Below the pieces are notes generated by a model. It was not told the DNA's origin, ran no database searches, and saw only the letters and a program-made list of their open reading frames with translations. A program made the translations under genes and the position numbers. A stretch of 64,000 bases of DNA from Chrysopilus asiliformis. Its lineage: Eukaryota; Arthropoda; Insecta; Diptera; Rhagionidae. The DNA lies in assembly GCA_964034945.1 (NCBI GenBank), contig OZ035960.1, forward strand, positions 68,530,994 to 68,594,993, in the 5' to 3' direction. This document shows, piece after piece, positions 1 through 10,914 of this stretch; position 1 is the stretch's first letter, and every line of letters begins with the position of its first letter.

Positions 1-1668
1 TCTTTGTCGCGAGTTGAAGAAATTCATCTAGATGGTCCTATTGATTATATAGCAATCTCTGCAGCTCAGCTTGATGATTCTGAATTTGTTGCAGTAAAGG
101 AAAGGGATAATTCTTTAAAATTCGAACAAATTCCTATTCTTGGTTCAGATAAAACTATATTTTGTGATGTTTCAACTGAATTTAATAGACCATATATTCC
201 TCAAGCATTTCGGAAAGCAGTTTTTCATCATTTTCATTCAATGGCTCATCCCAGTTCTAATTCTTCAGTTAAACTGATTAAACGACATTGTATTTGACCG
301 TCTATCAGCAAGGACGTTAGAGAATGGGCTAGATGCTGTGCAGAATGTCAAAAAAATAAAATAACGCGACATACTAACGCTTCTATTGGTAATTTCGCAC
401 TAGTTTCAAATCGTTTTGATTCAATTCATATTGATATAATAGGTCCACTTCCTTCATCTGATAATTTTAGATATTGTGTCACTATTATTGACCGATACTC
501 AAGGTGGCCGGAAGTTATTCCCGTTGTTGATATAAAAGCTGAAACGGTTGCTTTTGCATTGTATCAGTCCTGGATTGCACGTTTTGGAGTTCCTTCGATT
601 ATCGTTACGGATCAAGGTGCTCAATTTGAGTCTGAATTGTTTCGAGAACTAGGAAAAATTTTAGGTTTTAAACGTCAGAGAATTACAGCTTATAATCCTA
701 AAGCAAATGGAATGATTGAGAGATTTCATAGGACCCTTAAAGCAGCACTTAAGTGTCATTCAAATTTATCATGGTCTCGTGCTCTTCCTACCGTTTTGTT
801 GGGATTAAGATCATCGTTTCGAGAAGAATTTGGTTCATCTGCTGCAGAGCTTGTTTATGGACAGAATATTTGTTTACCAGGCGAATTTTTGATGCAAAAT
901 AAATCACTTTCGTTACAATCTGATTTTTTAAAAATTCTTAGAAGTCATTTCGAGATTATTCGACCATCACCTCCGACGCGTCATTCTAAAGAAAATATTT
1001 TTGTGTTTAAAGATCTTTCAACTTGTTCTCATGTATTAATTAGAAAAGATTGTGTTAAGCTTTCACTTCAGACACTTTATGATGGACCGTTTCCTGTTTT
1101 GGAAAGAAATAATCAAAATTTCACACTTTTAGTTAAAGGTAGGAGTGTTAAAGTCAGTTTTAATCGGTTAAAACCTTATTTTATTGATGCATCTGATTTA
1201 GAACAACACAGTAAAACATCTGATTTTTCTAATAACGTATTGCCCGATTTTAACTCACCTTCCATTGACAATATTACTCCTTTATTGTGGATTTTTCCAT
1301 TGACAATGCGAATGGTTTTCGACTGTGATTCAAATGAAATGAACATTTGTTTTGTTTTAGCTTTGCCTTTATCAGTCGTGAAAGTTTTTTCTGTTAAACC
1401 TGAATTAGGTCCAGTGCAACATGAACCTTCACGGTGATAACACAGTGCCACAGTTGCACTGGACCTAATTCAGGTTTAACAGAAAAAACTTTCACAACTG
1501 ATAAAGGCAAAGCTAACACAAAACAAATGTTCATTTCAATATTACTCCTGTTAAAGTATATAAAAAAGTACGTTTGAATATGGAATCGAGTTGTGATTCT
1601 GGAGCATCAAAGCAAAGAACAAGAGAAATTAAAATTCCAAATCGTTTTTCTTCTAGTCAAAAACGTTA
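1..1668 (+). pseudogene. Ty3/gypsy pol 3' end (integrase), disrupted
   Basis: Integrase end of a Ty3/gypsy retrotransposon; the frame enters from before base 1. Seen in order: the H2C2-type zinc-binding region (HHFHS about 226-240, later CCAEC about 331-345), the core with the catalytic Asp in HIDIIG (about 430), Asp in VTDQG (about 605), Glu in the GMIERFH motif (about 710), then a chromodomain-less basic tail. One in-frame TGA at 295-297 replaces a residue in the zinc-binding region. A second break is an insertion at 1282-1549, after which the original frame resumes and ends with a basic tail and TAA at about 1666-1668. Family knowledge: integrase inserts the cDNA copy into chromosomes. The two lesions mean this copy cannot make a normal polyprotein. 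Reverse transcriptase and protease would lie to the left of the window. Sure of the family, less of the clade. Confidence 0.93.
1269..1549. mobile_element. Inverted-repeat insertion in gypsy pol with 13-bp target duplication
   Basis: The 13-bp word CAATATTACTCCT occurs at 1269-1281 and again at 1537-1549, and removing the 268 bp between them restores the pol frame. The inserted DNA contains a near-perfect inverted repeat, arms 1336-1420 and 1453-1537 (about 85 bp each), around a 32-bp loop. The left 54 bp (1282-1335) are outside the palindrome, so the element is asymmetric. No family recognised. Confidence 0.75.
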
Positions 1669-1698
1669 ATCAATCTTTTCGTTTCTCTTTTGCTTCAG

Positions 1699-2075
1699 TA
1701 GGAGGGGGGTAATATGGGTAAAGAAAGCTTTTGTTTTCATATTTCCACTTGTTTGAGAAATGACATTTTTTAGTTAATATCCTTTTTCACTTAACTACTT
1801 AATTTTGATTTTGATTTTCATGTTAAGTAGATTTTGAATTAAAAATTATGTTTTTGCAACGATTTATTATTGAGTTAGTAAGAACCTTCGAATTGAAATG
1901 TTCGTTAAAATATAAATTGTCTTCACGCTAAATAATTTAATCATTTAAAGAATTTATGTTTTTATACATTTATTAGATACTATAAATGTATCTGAAGATA
2001 TTACAAAGCATTAGAGGAATTTAAGAGGAGAATCTTTTATTTAAATTCTCCACAAATTGGTGACCCCGACATTGA
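1699..2075 (+). repeat. Polypurine tract, LTR and primer-binding site
   Basis: About 30 bp after the pol stop lies a polypurine tract (AGGAGGGGGG, 1700-1709). The following stretch, about 1711-2058, starts AAT and ends ATT and is taken as the LTR. Directly after it is GGTGACCCCGAC (2059-2070), a classic LTR-retrotransposon primer-binding-site type. A primer site normally follows the 5' LTR, not the 3' LTR, so the order pol-PPT-LTR-PBS is odd and suggests a former tandem or LTR-recombined pair. LTR ends are inferred without a second copy. Confidence 0.6.
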
Positions 2076-2609
2076 ACATATATTCAAAAAAGAAAAAAGA
2101 AAAATTAATTCTACATCGTTTTAAGAAGTCCCTCATGTATCCAGAGAAATTGAATTAAAATTCAAAAATTTCATCCATTTTCAAAAATTTGAAGTCTCAA
2201 GAGGCATTTGCTGAATCACGCAGTTTTTGAAACCCGACATTTTTGAGAACATTTGCGGAATCAAGAAAATTTTCAATTATTTTCACTGAAGCATTTTTCA
2301 CTGAAGAATTCATTTTATTGAATATTTTCTGTATTTCTTGCATGTAAGTAAATTGTTGCAAAATTTTCTTCGATAATTTTAACGTATTTTCGCGTGTGTG
2401 TGTCATTTCTCGATTATTTGGAATTATAACCACGACTTATCGATCAAAATTGTAGATATTAATGTGGAGAATGTTTTGAAATAGCTTGAGCATTAGACGG
2501 AAGTCGTTGAAGCCAAAGACTCTTAAACGTACTCTCCGGAAAATTCTCACCTACCAGCGTACGCATTTCCCGAAGTAATTAACTTAGTTTTTTATCACCG
2601 GGTTTGCTT
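2076..2609. other. Leader-like and unassigned AT-rich DNA
   Basis: The first part continues from the primer-binding site and could be a retrotransposon leader. A 78-codon minus-strand frame (2197-2433) has no recognisable motif and is probably chance. Nothing else is supported. Confidence 0.3.
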
Positions 2610-3186
2610 TTAAGGTACCTGAAGCACTTGACTTTCAAGTGCCAACTTACTTTTTCGCCCAGTGCTCTTCAGTTTGTTCTTCATTATTAGTTTTGAGAAG
2701 CCATCTAGGTCCAAAAAATCACTATATTTTAATTCTTTTACATTGTATGGGCTTGTATTTGACCTAGATGTTCTGGCCCTGCGAAAAATTGTCATCCAGT
2801 CGTGGATGGTGTAAACTGGGACATGTTTTTTTTTCTCTTTCAATTGAGCTGTGTATACTGTCGACTTCCATGTAGCTGTGACCACTTTCTAAAAATTTTT
2901 GCTCTATGATTTTCAGATTAGGATTTTCTTGGACCAGATAGAGTAATAAGGCACTAATATTTTGGTTGCGGTTTTGACCGCTGCATGTATCCGAAAATAG
3001 CGATACTTCAGTAATTTTTTCAGAGAGCTGCTCGATGTAATTAAATAAACAACTTCCGATTTCCAAACTTCCTCTTTTTCCATTAGTCTCAGTCCAAACG
3101 TAACAAAAAAGTTCAAGGGCCCTTTTAACCATTGCTGCCCCTCGAGACATTATTATTATTTGGAATTTTTTGCTGTTTAATCTAAC
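2610..3186 (-). pseudogene. DUF7869-like protein fragment, frameshifted
   Basis: The minus-strand frame starting near 3150 (open back to about 3186) shows YVWTETNGKRGSLEIGSCL and then FSDTCSGQNRN, followed by a GH..VDSIHS..E motif. This pattern resembles the DUF7869 domain found in many repetitive, transposon-associated insect proteins, where D, C and H residues resemble an RNase H-like or transposase core. After the run of nine T at 2826-2834 the homologous sequence continues in another frame (HVPVYTIHDWMTIFRRAR, then DFLDLDGF) to 2610, so one indel in the homopolymer splits the gene. The N-terminal half is missing. Function of the family is not established. Family assignment is from memory of the pattern. 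Confidence 0.55.
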
Positions 3187-3239
3187 GAAAACAATAAAAA
3201 CTACAAACTTCTCCGAGAGTCCTCACCACGAGGTACTCG

Positions 3240-3917
3240 TAAAACAATTTTCAAGGTTATGTTGTTAATCTGTTGTTAACCGCTATAGCAATATAGCACA
3301 TGGCTTGCTTTGATCGCGTAAGGCTTATATCGCTTTCATAATGTCAAACATCTAAAACCAGATAAATGCCACATAGCCCGTTTTAGCTGTTTAAATTTTG
3401 AACAAAGTGCACTTAGCTTAATTTTACCCATGAGTATATACCCTTTAGAGCTGTAATAGACTTACCTTTCCTTTGGAGTAGAAGCAGGTCACATTATATG
3501 GTGCAGAAATGCACTTAACTCAAAAAATGTAGTTATCCTGTTTTTGCAGCAAGCCGACGATATGTTTTAGGCTTCGCGGCTAGTACATAAACATGAGTAA
3601 CTTTTTTTCGGTTTATACCGTGTATGATTTAAATACTTCCTATATTTGTTACATACATTTGCAAAGACACAGCGTGTCCGAAACTCTGAGCAAACTTAAA
3701 TACAAAGTGCTTAAATCATACGCGGTATAAATCGGAAATAACTATAATTATACTCATGTATAATTGGGGAATGTCGTTAAACAAAGCGATGAAGATAGTC
3801 GACAATGTAAAATTATTTCTACAAAAATACCAGTCTTATTAACTAATTGCGGAAAACTGGGCCTGTAATTATAACTTTATACTTTATATAGATGTTAATC
3901 TATTTTTGTTTTTCTAG
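3240..3917. other. Non-coding DNA with a diverged inverted repeat
   Basis: No gene is seen before the splice acceptor at 3917. A diverged inverted repeat is visible: about 3592-3640 (ATGAGTAA...CGGTTTATACCG) against about 3710-3768 (CGGTATAAA...TACTCAT), 70 bp apart. It may be a worn MITE. If the importin alpha gene is intact, this belongs to its upstream intron. Confidence 0.35.
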
Positions 3918-4863
3918 GAATTGCGAACTCGGCGTCATGAAGTGACTGTTGAATTAAGAAAATCAAAGAAAGAAGATCAGTTATTCAAACGCCGTAATAT
4001 TGCAGATGATGAAGACGAGGTTTCGCCACTTAAGGAGTTCAATAGACAGTCACCTGTCAAAATGAGCATAGATGAAATTGTTATGGCTATGAATAGCGGA
4101 GATGCTAATAGGCAGTTTATTGGAACTCAGGCAGCGAGAAAAATGCTTAGCCGAGAAAGGAATCCACCAATTGATTTAATGATTGGTTTTGGAATAGTTC
4201 CTCTTTGCGTTAAATTCTTAACAAAGCATGACAAGTAAGATATCTCATAATGTTTTGGAACTAAATGGTACTCAACAAGTTATATTTTATAGCCCAACTC
4301 TGCAATTTGAGGCAGCTTGGGCGTTAACCAATGTTGCGTCTGGAACATCCGAACAGACTCGAGCTGTCGTAGAAGTAGGCGCTGTACCATATTTTATTCT
4401 TCTATTAAAATCTTCGGATATGTCTGTCGCCGAACAAGCTGTTTGGGCACTTGGAAATATTGCTGGCGATGGACCTGCATCACGTGATATTGTTCTCAAT
4501 TATGGCGCCGTAGAGGGTTTATTGGAGTTGATTAATGTTGAAAGGCCAATTTCATTCTTACGTAATATTGTTTGGCTCATGTCCAACCTGTGTCGTAACA
4601 AAAACCCTTCTCCCCCGTTTGAGAAAATTAAAATTATGTTGCCAGTTTTATCACATTTGCTTTCACATAATGATAATCAGGTATTGGCAGATGCTTGCTG
4701 GGCATTATCATATATTACCGACGACGACAATCAGAAAATTCAGGCAGTCATAGACACAGGAGCAGTGACAAAGCTAATTAAATTGCTGGATACGGATGAT
4801 ACACAGGTTATTGTCCCAGCGTTAAGGAGTGTCGGAAATATAGTTACTGGGACTGATACACAG
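3918..4863 (+). CDS. Importin alpha (karyopherin alpha), two internal exons
   Basis: Adaptor that binds nuclear localisation signals and importin beta for nuclear import. Exon 3918-4234 follows TTTTCTAG, starts in frame with GAA and encodes most of the importin-beta-binding domain (basic [16 protein letters not shown], then LFKRRN) and the start of Arm 1. A 58-bp intron (4235-4292, GTAAG...TTTATAG, phase 2) is followed by exon 4293-4863, which ends CAG before GTAAAA. It encodes Arm repeats with the NLS-binding W..N array: [21 protein letters not shown], then ACWALSY. There are no stops or frameshifts. Wording is closest to the Kap-alpha1 (KPNA1/5/6) group by memory. The initiator exon and all later Arm exons are missing: they could lie outside the window across very long introns, or this is a partial or broken locus. 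Confidence 0.92.
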
Positions 4864-5136
4864 GTAAAATTTAATAATTCGTGTATTACTTAAAGTTTTG
4901 ATTAACCTTCCCGCAGCTGCTGGGACACATATCTCCCAGTAAATCACATATAGCCAATGGGACATATATGGCCAATGGTACACATATGTCCCGCTGGTAC
5001 ATAAATTTCCCATCGTAAAAGGCTAATGGGACCCACTCACTTCAGCCCTCCCTTTTGTACATTTGTACTTTTTAAATTGACAAAACTCACAAACTAATAG
5101 TCGTAAAAACATGAAATTAAGCTTACTAAAACTTTT
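4864..5136 (+). other. Start of the downstream intron; tetra/hexa-like motif repeats
   Basis: Follows the GT donor at 4864. A cluster of GGGACACATAT-like words (4920-5030) includes the inverted pair GGGACATAT (about 4960) and ATATGTCCC (about 4985). A lone TTAACCTTCCCGC at about 4903 looks like one end of a TTAA-target MITE, but no partner end was found. Confidence 0.35.
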
Positions 5137-5560
5137 ATTTATCTTGCTTTTGTATCTGTCTGGGTCAAATCTTGCAATCTAATTTTGACCTGTTTGTCTG
5201 GGTCAAATCTTGTAATCTAATTCTGACCCACTTCCACTCATTCCATTAAATTAAAATTTTGCACACATACGTAAATCCAATGACAATACAATATTTTCAC
5301 TACTTTGTCCTTGCAAGGATAAGGAAAGGTCCTGTAAGGATAACGTGATTATCTTTCTCAAATTTTCCGGGAATTTATGTTTTCGGTTTTTGGGGTCGTT
5401 GAATCTGATTATGGCATTAAGAAGTCTGTAAGGATAACGGAAAGTTATTTATTATCGTATTCCTCCAAATTTCTGGGAAAAATGTTACCTGGGGGATTTT
5501 GGGGTTGCTGAATTCGATTCTGGAGTCAAAAGGTGCGTAAGAATAATTAAAGAACAAGGA
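5137..5560 (+). mobile_element. HINE-C fragment with two minisatellite units
   Basis: Begins with a CTGTCTGGGTCAAATCTTG repeat (twice, near 5157 and 5198), then the CCAATGACAATACAATATTT block and units of the GGTCCTGTAAGGATAACG minisatellite (5330 and 5430). The same order recurs at 45.1-45.8 and 48.6-49.3 kb. Terminal structures are not clear. Confidence 0.6.
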
Positions 5561-7500
5561 TATATGTTCGAAAACTAAAAAGTATAAACAAGCGTGGTGA
5601 AAGACCATTTTGGATTTTTAGTCATAATGAAATAATTTTTTGGTAAATTACAATGAAACATCAATAAGTTGAAGTTGACGGCGATAAGCGAAACTTCGAG
5701 AAATCGAGGTCGAAGATGCGTCAGGATGCGAAATAAAGTTTTACACGACCGTTTTACCATATTTACATATATCGACAGTTTTTTAGATACATTTACACAT
5801 TTCAAATTTTTTTTGCATATTTTAATTTCATTACAAAAGTATACAAGTGTAGAGGTTATTTTCTAAACTAAATTTATTTGGATCCTTAGGAGAAAAAACC
5901 ATAGAACATCTATATTTTTTCAAACGGATTGTTTTTTTGTGTTTTTTAGTATTTCTCGTCTTGAAGAAACCTAACATTTTTAGACTTAAAACATAGTACA
6001 AGAAACAAAGCTGACTAGCTAACCGGCATCGAACCGGATAGATAAGAGTGAGTCTGACCGAATCTTTGGCCGAATCTCACAGATCCGACAGAACCTACCA
6101 GTATTTCTGGTTATGTTTTTTTTTGCAAACCTCTTGTTGATAATCATCAAGGAAAATAGTTGCGTTTAGATAATCTTATCATTTCCCTAATGTAGGTTAA
6201 AACGTCAAACATGGAAGATTGTTTGCTCAACTGCACCTTAAAACAAGTTTAGCATTTTATATTCTCAGTCAGCATTTTGTATTTCATTTTCTGACCGTGA
6301 ATTTCGCACTTGAGTCGATCTGGTGCCGAGTCATCAAATTGCAGACGGCAACGATTGTTTAATTTATTAATTCAGATTTAGTTCAATAATTCAGATTAAG
6401 TTCATGTTGATAATCAACATTTTAAAACAGATATTTTAATTCCCAACACAATTTTGATCAGCAATATTTTGATATTTTGTTCCGCAACAGGGGCTCAAAA
6501 TTTTTTCCATACTTTTTTCCCCATAAATATTGCGTGGAAATGTTGGGTTTATACATTGGAGTTATGGAGAGTTTGCACTTATTTGCTATGGAAGAGACGG
6601 TGGCGGTGCAGTGAGCTGGACGGAGAATGGCGGGTATTACAGGAGTGCCTGCTTCGGAGTGTGGGAAGAAAGAATCAGTAGGCAAAACAATGAGCTCCCA
6701 CCTTCCAACTGTCTTCTCAATTAGAACGAATTTAATTTGGTCATTTCCTGAAGTAAAATTGATTTTGGACGAAAGACTACGATTTCTCATTGGAACACTT
6801 GATCAATAAGGTAGTAGTTTTGAGTTCAAAAGTCCTTTGTACTATCTTATACGTAAAATAATAAAGTATGAATTGAATATACAATATTTCGGTTACTTAA
6901 TTTTACATAAAAAATATTTCCCGAGCAGTCAAATTCGATACAGCAGTAAAATCTACCATGAAGCAAAAAAAAAATTTGAAAATGAGGTGCATATAAAATT
7001 TTATGATAGTTTTCGTTCTAATTCCATTTTTTTTTGGGAGTTCGCACTTCGCAATGCAATCTAGTATAAAAATGTACTAGAATTACCATTTTCGCACACG
7101 CCCTAAATGTATACCTTTAAGCTGAAAGCTACACGATTTTTATTTTAACACATTTTGACTCCGATTCGCATCAGCAGCGTTCGGGGCAAAACCTGTATTT
7201 GGCGTCCTGCCAAATTGATAAAATACATTTTGGTGTATGCTTGGATATTTGGAAAGTCCGATGAAAGAGAAGAGTAATAAAAGCAAAATCAGTATATGAT
7301 ACAAAGAAATTCAAAACTGTCGGCATCGCTATTCTCTTGATTTTTTGTTGTAAATACCTGACAATATACATAAATACTCGCTAAATAAAATTTTATTCTT
7401 TATTTTTAAAATGTTTTTTGAAACAATCGAATACAAGAAAAAATCTTATATTTAGCTGAATTTCAACTCAGTAACTGGACCGATTCAGCTGACATTTTTG
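5561..7500. other. Non-coding DNA, no gene recognised
   Basis: 5575-5650 is the inverted counterpart of about 40750-40820 (AACAAGCGTGGTGAAAGAC), so an element end is present. Opposed short frames at 6454-6810 have no recognisable motif and overlap on both strands, so neither is supported. The rest is AT-rich with no assigned structure. Confidence 0.4.
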
Positions 7501-7510
7501 CTTTTCAGAA

Positions 7511-8870
7511 TCTCAAGAGCACTTTACTGAATTGTTGAATGGTCAGCCCGACGAAGACATGGAGACCCTGCCTTTGAGTCAAATTGAATATGAGCTGCAG
7601 CCACCAAGCTTGGATGAAAAAGTTAATGCGATCCGTCGACTTAAAAACAATAAAGTGGCCGGAGTCGACGGGATTACAGCAGAGCAGATCAAGGATGCCG
7701 GTCCAAAATTACACCGAGCAATTTATAAGGTTGTAGTGGAATAGAGGTATTATACGCCCCATACATAAAAAGGGGAGTATCATGGAGTGCAGCATTTATA
7801 GGGATATTACGTTGCTGAGTACCGCCTATACGATACTCTCCTCCATGGAGGATTTCCCCATTCATCATTGGTTTATACCAATATGGCTTTACAACAGGAA
7901 AATCAACAACAGACCAGATTTTTACTTAGGCAAGCGATGGAAAAATGTCTGAGCACGGTATAGTGCTAAACCACATCTTCATAGACTTTAAAGTCGCCTA
8001 TGATAGCATAGCCAGAGTAGAACTTTATAAAACCATAAGAGAATTCGGCATCCCAAATAAATTGATAAGACTGTGTATGATGGCCATAATCATCCTACAC
8101 AGAAAGTTGCTGGATCACTGTCCGCCCAATTACCATCCACAATGGGCTCCGACAAGAGGATGGTTTGCTCTGAACCCTCTTCAAACTGTAGAAGGTGATC
8201 TGCGACTCGAAAATCGCGACAAGAGGAACTATCCTCTACAAGTCGATACAACTAGCATACGCTGACGACATTGACATCATGGGCAGATTTACTGAATCTG
8301 TTGAAGAAGCTTTCATACAGATTGAACGGGCGGCATACAATATGGACTGCACATAAACGAAAGCAGAACTAAATTAATGGTAGCATCGTCAGCGTCAAAT
8401 TAACTATCGGATATTGGGCAAAGTATACGGGTAGGAAATCAAAGTAGCAGCCGACAACAACCTAACTGAAGAAATCTGCGCACGGCTGCTCAAAGCCAAC
8501 AAAACCTAACAGATCTTATCAAAGCTCTTCAGGTTTTTAAACCTAACTACAATATAATAACCAAACTGCAACTGTGCAAGATTTTGATCCTGCCAGTCCT
8601 CATGTATTCCTCTGATACTTGGGTACTAAGGAAAAATTATTGCGACCTCTTGTTCGCGTTTGAGATGAAGATACTCATACATGAGGGGAGACGATTCCGG
8701 AGACTACAATGGCGAGGTCTATGATAGATATCAGAACGTGCCCGTAGTCGAGCTCATCGAATGAGTGAAAATGACCCGGCTTGGAAAATCTTCTGTGGTA
8801 GGTTACGAGGAGGATCCAACCTCAGACGGCAAGACGGCGTTGATCAGGGCACCAATCGTGTATCGCGACA
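7511..8870 (+). pseudogene. RTE-type non-LTR reverse transcriptase, heavily broken
   Basis: Reverse transcriptase pieces lie in order but in shifting frames: HFTELLNG and a NNKVAGVDGITAEQ segment (7511-7744), a CSIYRDITLLS-like segment (about 7785-7830), HIFIDFKVAYDS with the first catalytic Asp (about 7972-8007), the YADD active site (8258-8269), and a degraded C-terminal region with EVYDRYQNVPVVELIE (about 8717-8764) and RRQDGVDQG (about 8830-8850). This order and the wording fit the RTE clade. The endonuclease part is absent, giving a 5'-truncated copy. Several stops and indels make it a pseudogene. The clade is a family-based judgement. Confidence 0.85.
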
Positions 8871-9192
8871 TGTCTCCGTCTTTGAGCTGAGACGGCGACA
8901 TAGACGCGACACGTTTTTCTAATCTTGTACCGCGACACTGAAAAGTTGGAACGTTCAATGGATTGAATTCTTAAATTAATTAAAGGTCATGCTAAATAAA
9001 GCTTTCCGAGTGCACAATACGGACCAGTTTTGCTCACTACAAATATCTTGCTACAGAAACGTCAAAATAAAAATGTTTGAATTAGCTGAAATTAATTTTA
9101 TGTTAAGTTCACCAGAAAAAAGTGAATTACGAGTTGTTCGCAGGTTCTTAAGGGACAAAAATGATAGCTCACCTCAAAACCCTAATGTATAA
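8871..9192. other. Unassigned DNA downstream of the RTE remnant
   Basis: Contains CGCGACA-type words (8865-8935). A 67-codon plus-strand frame (8989-9192) has no recognised motif and no homologue I can name; probably chance. Confidence 0.3.
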
Positions 9193-9355
9193 TTAATAGA
9201 CTTTTTGCTTGAAGTGAATAAAAATCAAATCCTCCCACAAACGTTTTTTCTTTTTGTTGCCGGAGGCACCAGTGTCAAACGCGCCCCTCACTAAGGCATT
9301 ATTTTCATCTATGAACCTTACAAGGGTTTCCCACTGGTTTTCATTCGTTATCTTC
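9193..9355 (-). pseudogene. Zeste/Myb-SANT-like DNA-binding domain exon remnant
   Basis: On the minus strand the acceptor-like TTATTTCAG (ends at 9356) is followed by an open frame reading KITNENQWETLVRFIDENN, a short linker, then KKKKRLWEDL, and a stop at 9193-9195. The spacing (W...LV.F...N...G...KK..W..L) resembles the N-terminal helix-turn-helix of regulatory protein zeste-like or Myb/SANT-like proteins, which are common both as host regulators and in Harbinger-type transposons. Only about 50 residues are present and the second half of the domain is missing. The fragment is too short for the ORF scan used. Assignment is by pattern. Confidence 0.45.
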
Positions 9356-9384
9356 CTGAAATAATATAAATTTATTATAATTTA

Positions 9385-9724
9385 AATACAAAAACTTTTA
9401 TTTACTTTGGTTCCTCCATTGTGAAATGACAGACGAAATGACACTGAGCGACGCCTCGAACTGTGTCGATGAACGAAAAGAAACGTCACTAGTATGCAAC
9501 GACGCGTCGCGATACATGATTGCTTTTCATAACGAAAGACGCAATTTTGTGTCTGCGTCGCAATACATGATTGGTGCCCAGGACTCGAAGAGAATTGGGA
9601 TACAAAACTGGAGGATATCGACATGTAACCGGGACCTCTCGCGAGAGACATTGCGACAGGCCAAGACTGGAAACCGGTTGTAGCGTCGAGAGAGAGAGAG
9701 AGGGAGAGAATACGATACTGACAT
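9385..9724. repeat. Low-complexity and short repeats
   Basis: ATACATGATTG follows CGTCGC-type words twice (about 9512 and 9562). A GA microsatellite lies at about 9688-9708. Opposing frames here are overlapping shadows without motifs. Confidence 0.4.
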
Positions 9725-9850
9725 CTGTAAGGATAACGCAAGATAACGTGGTTATACTCTTCCTCAAATTTTTCGGGAAAAAACTCATCTTGGGGTTTTT
9801 ACGGTGGCTGAAAACGATTTTGACATTAAAATTTATAAGGTTAACCAGGG
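9725..9850 (+). repeat. Single unit of the GGATAACG minisatellite
   Basis: TCTGTAAGGATAACG, then GATAACGTGGTTAT, a TTTTCGGGAAAAAA palindrome, GGGGTTTTTACGGTGGCTGA and a diverged tail: one unit of the dispersed minisatellite. Confidence 0.6.
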
Positions 9851-10595
9851 ATGAAAATATTTCTCAATTTTTATATAAACTCACTTCTGTATAGGGATTC
9901 TGAGGGAACTGTCGATAATTATCGACAAGCGACTTATGTGCACATATTCAACTTTCTTTTAATTGTGTTGGTGGATACAGCACACTAATGCAGGTTCGAC
10001 TTCCAATGCGATTTCCTTCACTCGGGTAACACTAATGGTTTGACGTCTGGAAAGCTATTCCACATTTCCAACGTTTTTATCGACATTTCCAAGGGATATC
10101 GCTTGCTTTATGAGGTAGTGATAACAGTGCGTTTGCGTATAAGTTTAGCGCACACAAAACACGGAGAGCAGGCGATATTAAAGTTCGATTGGGCCCCACT
10201 TCAGTCGTGTGCGGAGTCAACTTTTCAATTATTTCCACGGTTAGCAAAATTGGTGTAATTTTGATAAAAAAATGTATGCATAAAAATCCATCGGATTTTT
10301 TTATCATTTTGATATATTTGCTATTTTTCAAAACAAATATATGGAATAAATGCGAAATTTTGTATCATTTCTACTTGATAAATCGTGGATTTATCAAAAC
10401 GATAAGACTTTTTGTATTCAGTAATGTGATATAGAAAATTTGAGGGTAATTTAAAGCAATTTACACCACGATTTCCAACCGTGTATATATTTCAATAAAC
10501 CTACAAAACACATAAATTTAAAGTTTTTAACCATACATAAATTACGCTTTTTTACCTTTCTTCGGGTATCGGAAAAGGATCTGACGCGTCCCGTA
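9851..10595. other. Non-coding DNA, no gene recognised
   Basis: 9846-9895 shares GGGATGAAAATATTTCTCA with the family D repeat at 27.68 kb. The hairpin word CGATAATTATCG lies at about 9912. Frames at 10040-10434 on both strands are shadows without motifs. Confidence 0.35.
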
Positions 10596-10643
10596 GATTT
10601 CGTCTCATTATTCGCGTTTGATTCCGAATAATGAGACGAAATC
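10596..10643. repeat. Perfect 19-bp stem hairpin
   Basis: GATTTCGTCTCATTATTCG (10596-10614) is exactly matched by its reverse complement at 10625-10643, around a 10-nt loop. No family recognised; the flanks do not continue the symmetry. Confidence 0.85.
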
Positions 10644-10914
10644 TTACTAAAGTAATAATAAACGGGTACTGCGGAATTCATTGTCTTTGGTAAATTATTA
10701 AAAACACTATCTAAAGTTTTTCGCGGTACATTTGCGGCTGTCAAATTGAGAATTTTTGGGTTGCTTCTTACACTTGCAACTGATAAAATTCACATCGGGC
10801 AGGTAAAAAATTCTTCATCGCTGCGGATCTTCAAGAAAATTTCCTAACTTTAAAAAAATTCCCTCTTATCGACATTCCACTGGCGATAAGTATGGATTAT
10901 GCTCAGAATCGGTG

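Noticed and set aside
6454..6810. 110-codon minus frame and overlapping plus frames
   Set aside because: No recognisable motif, both strands open, no splice sites or neighbours that support a gene.
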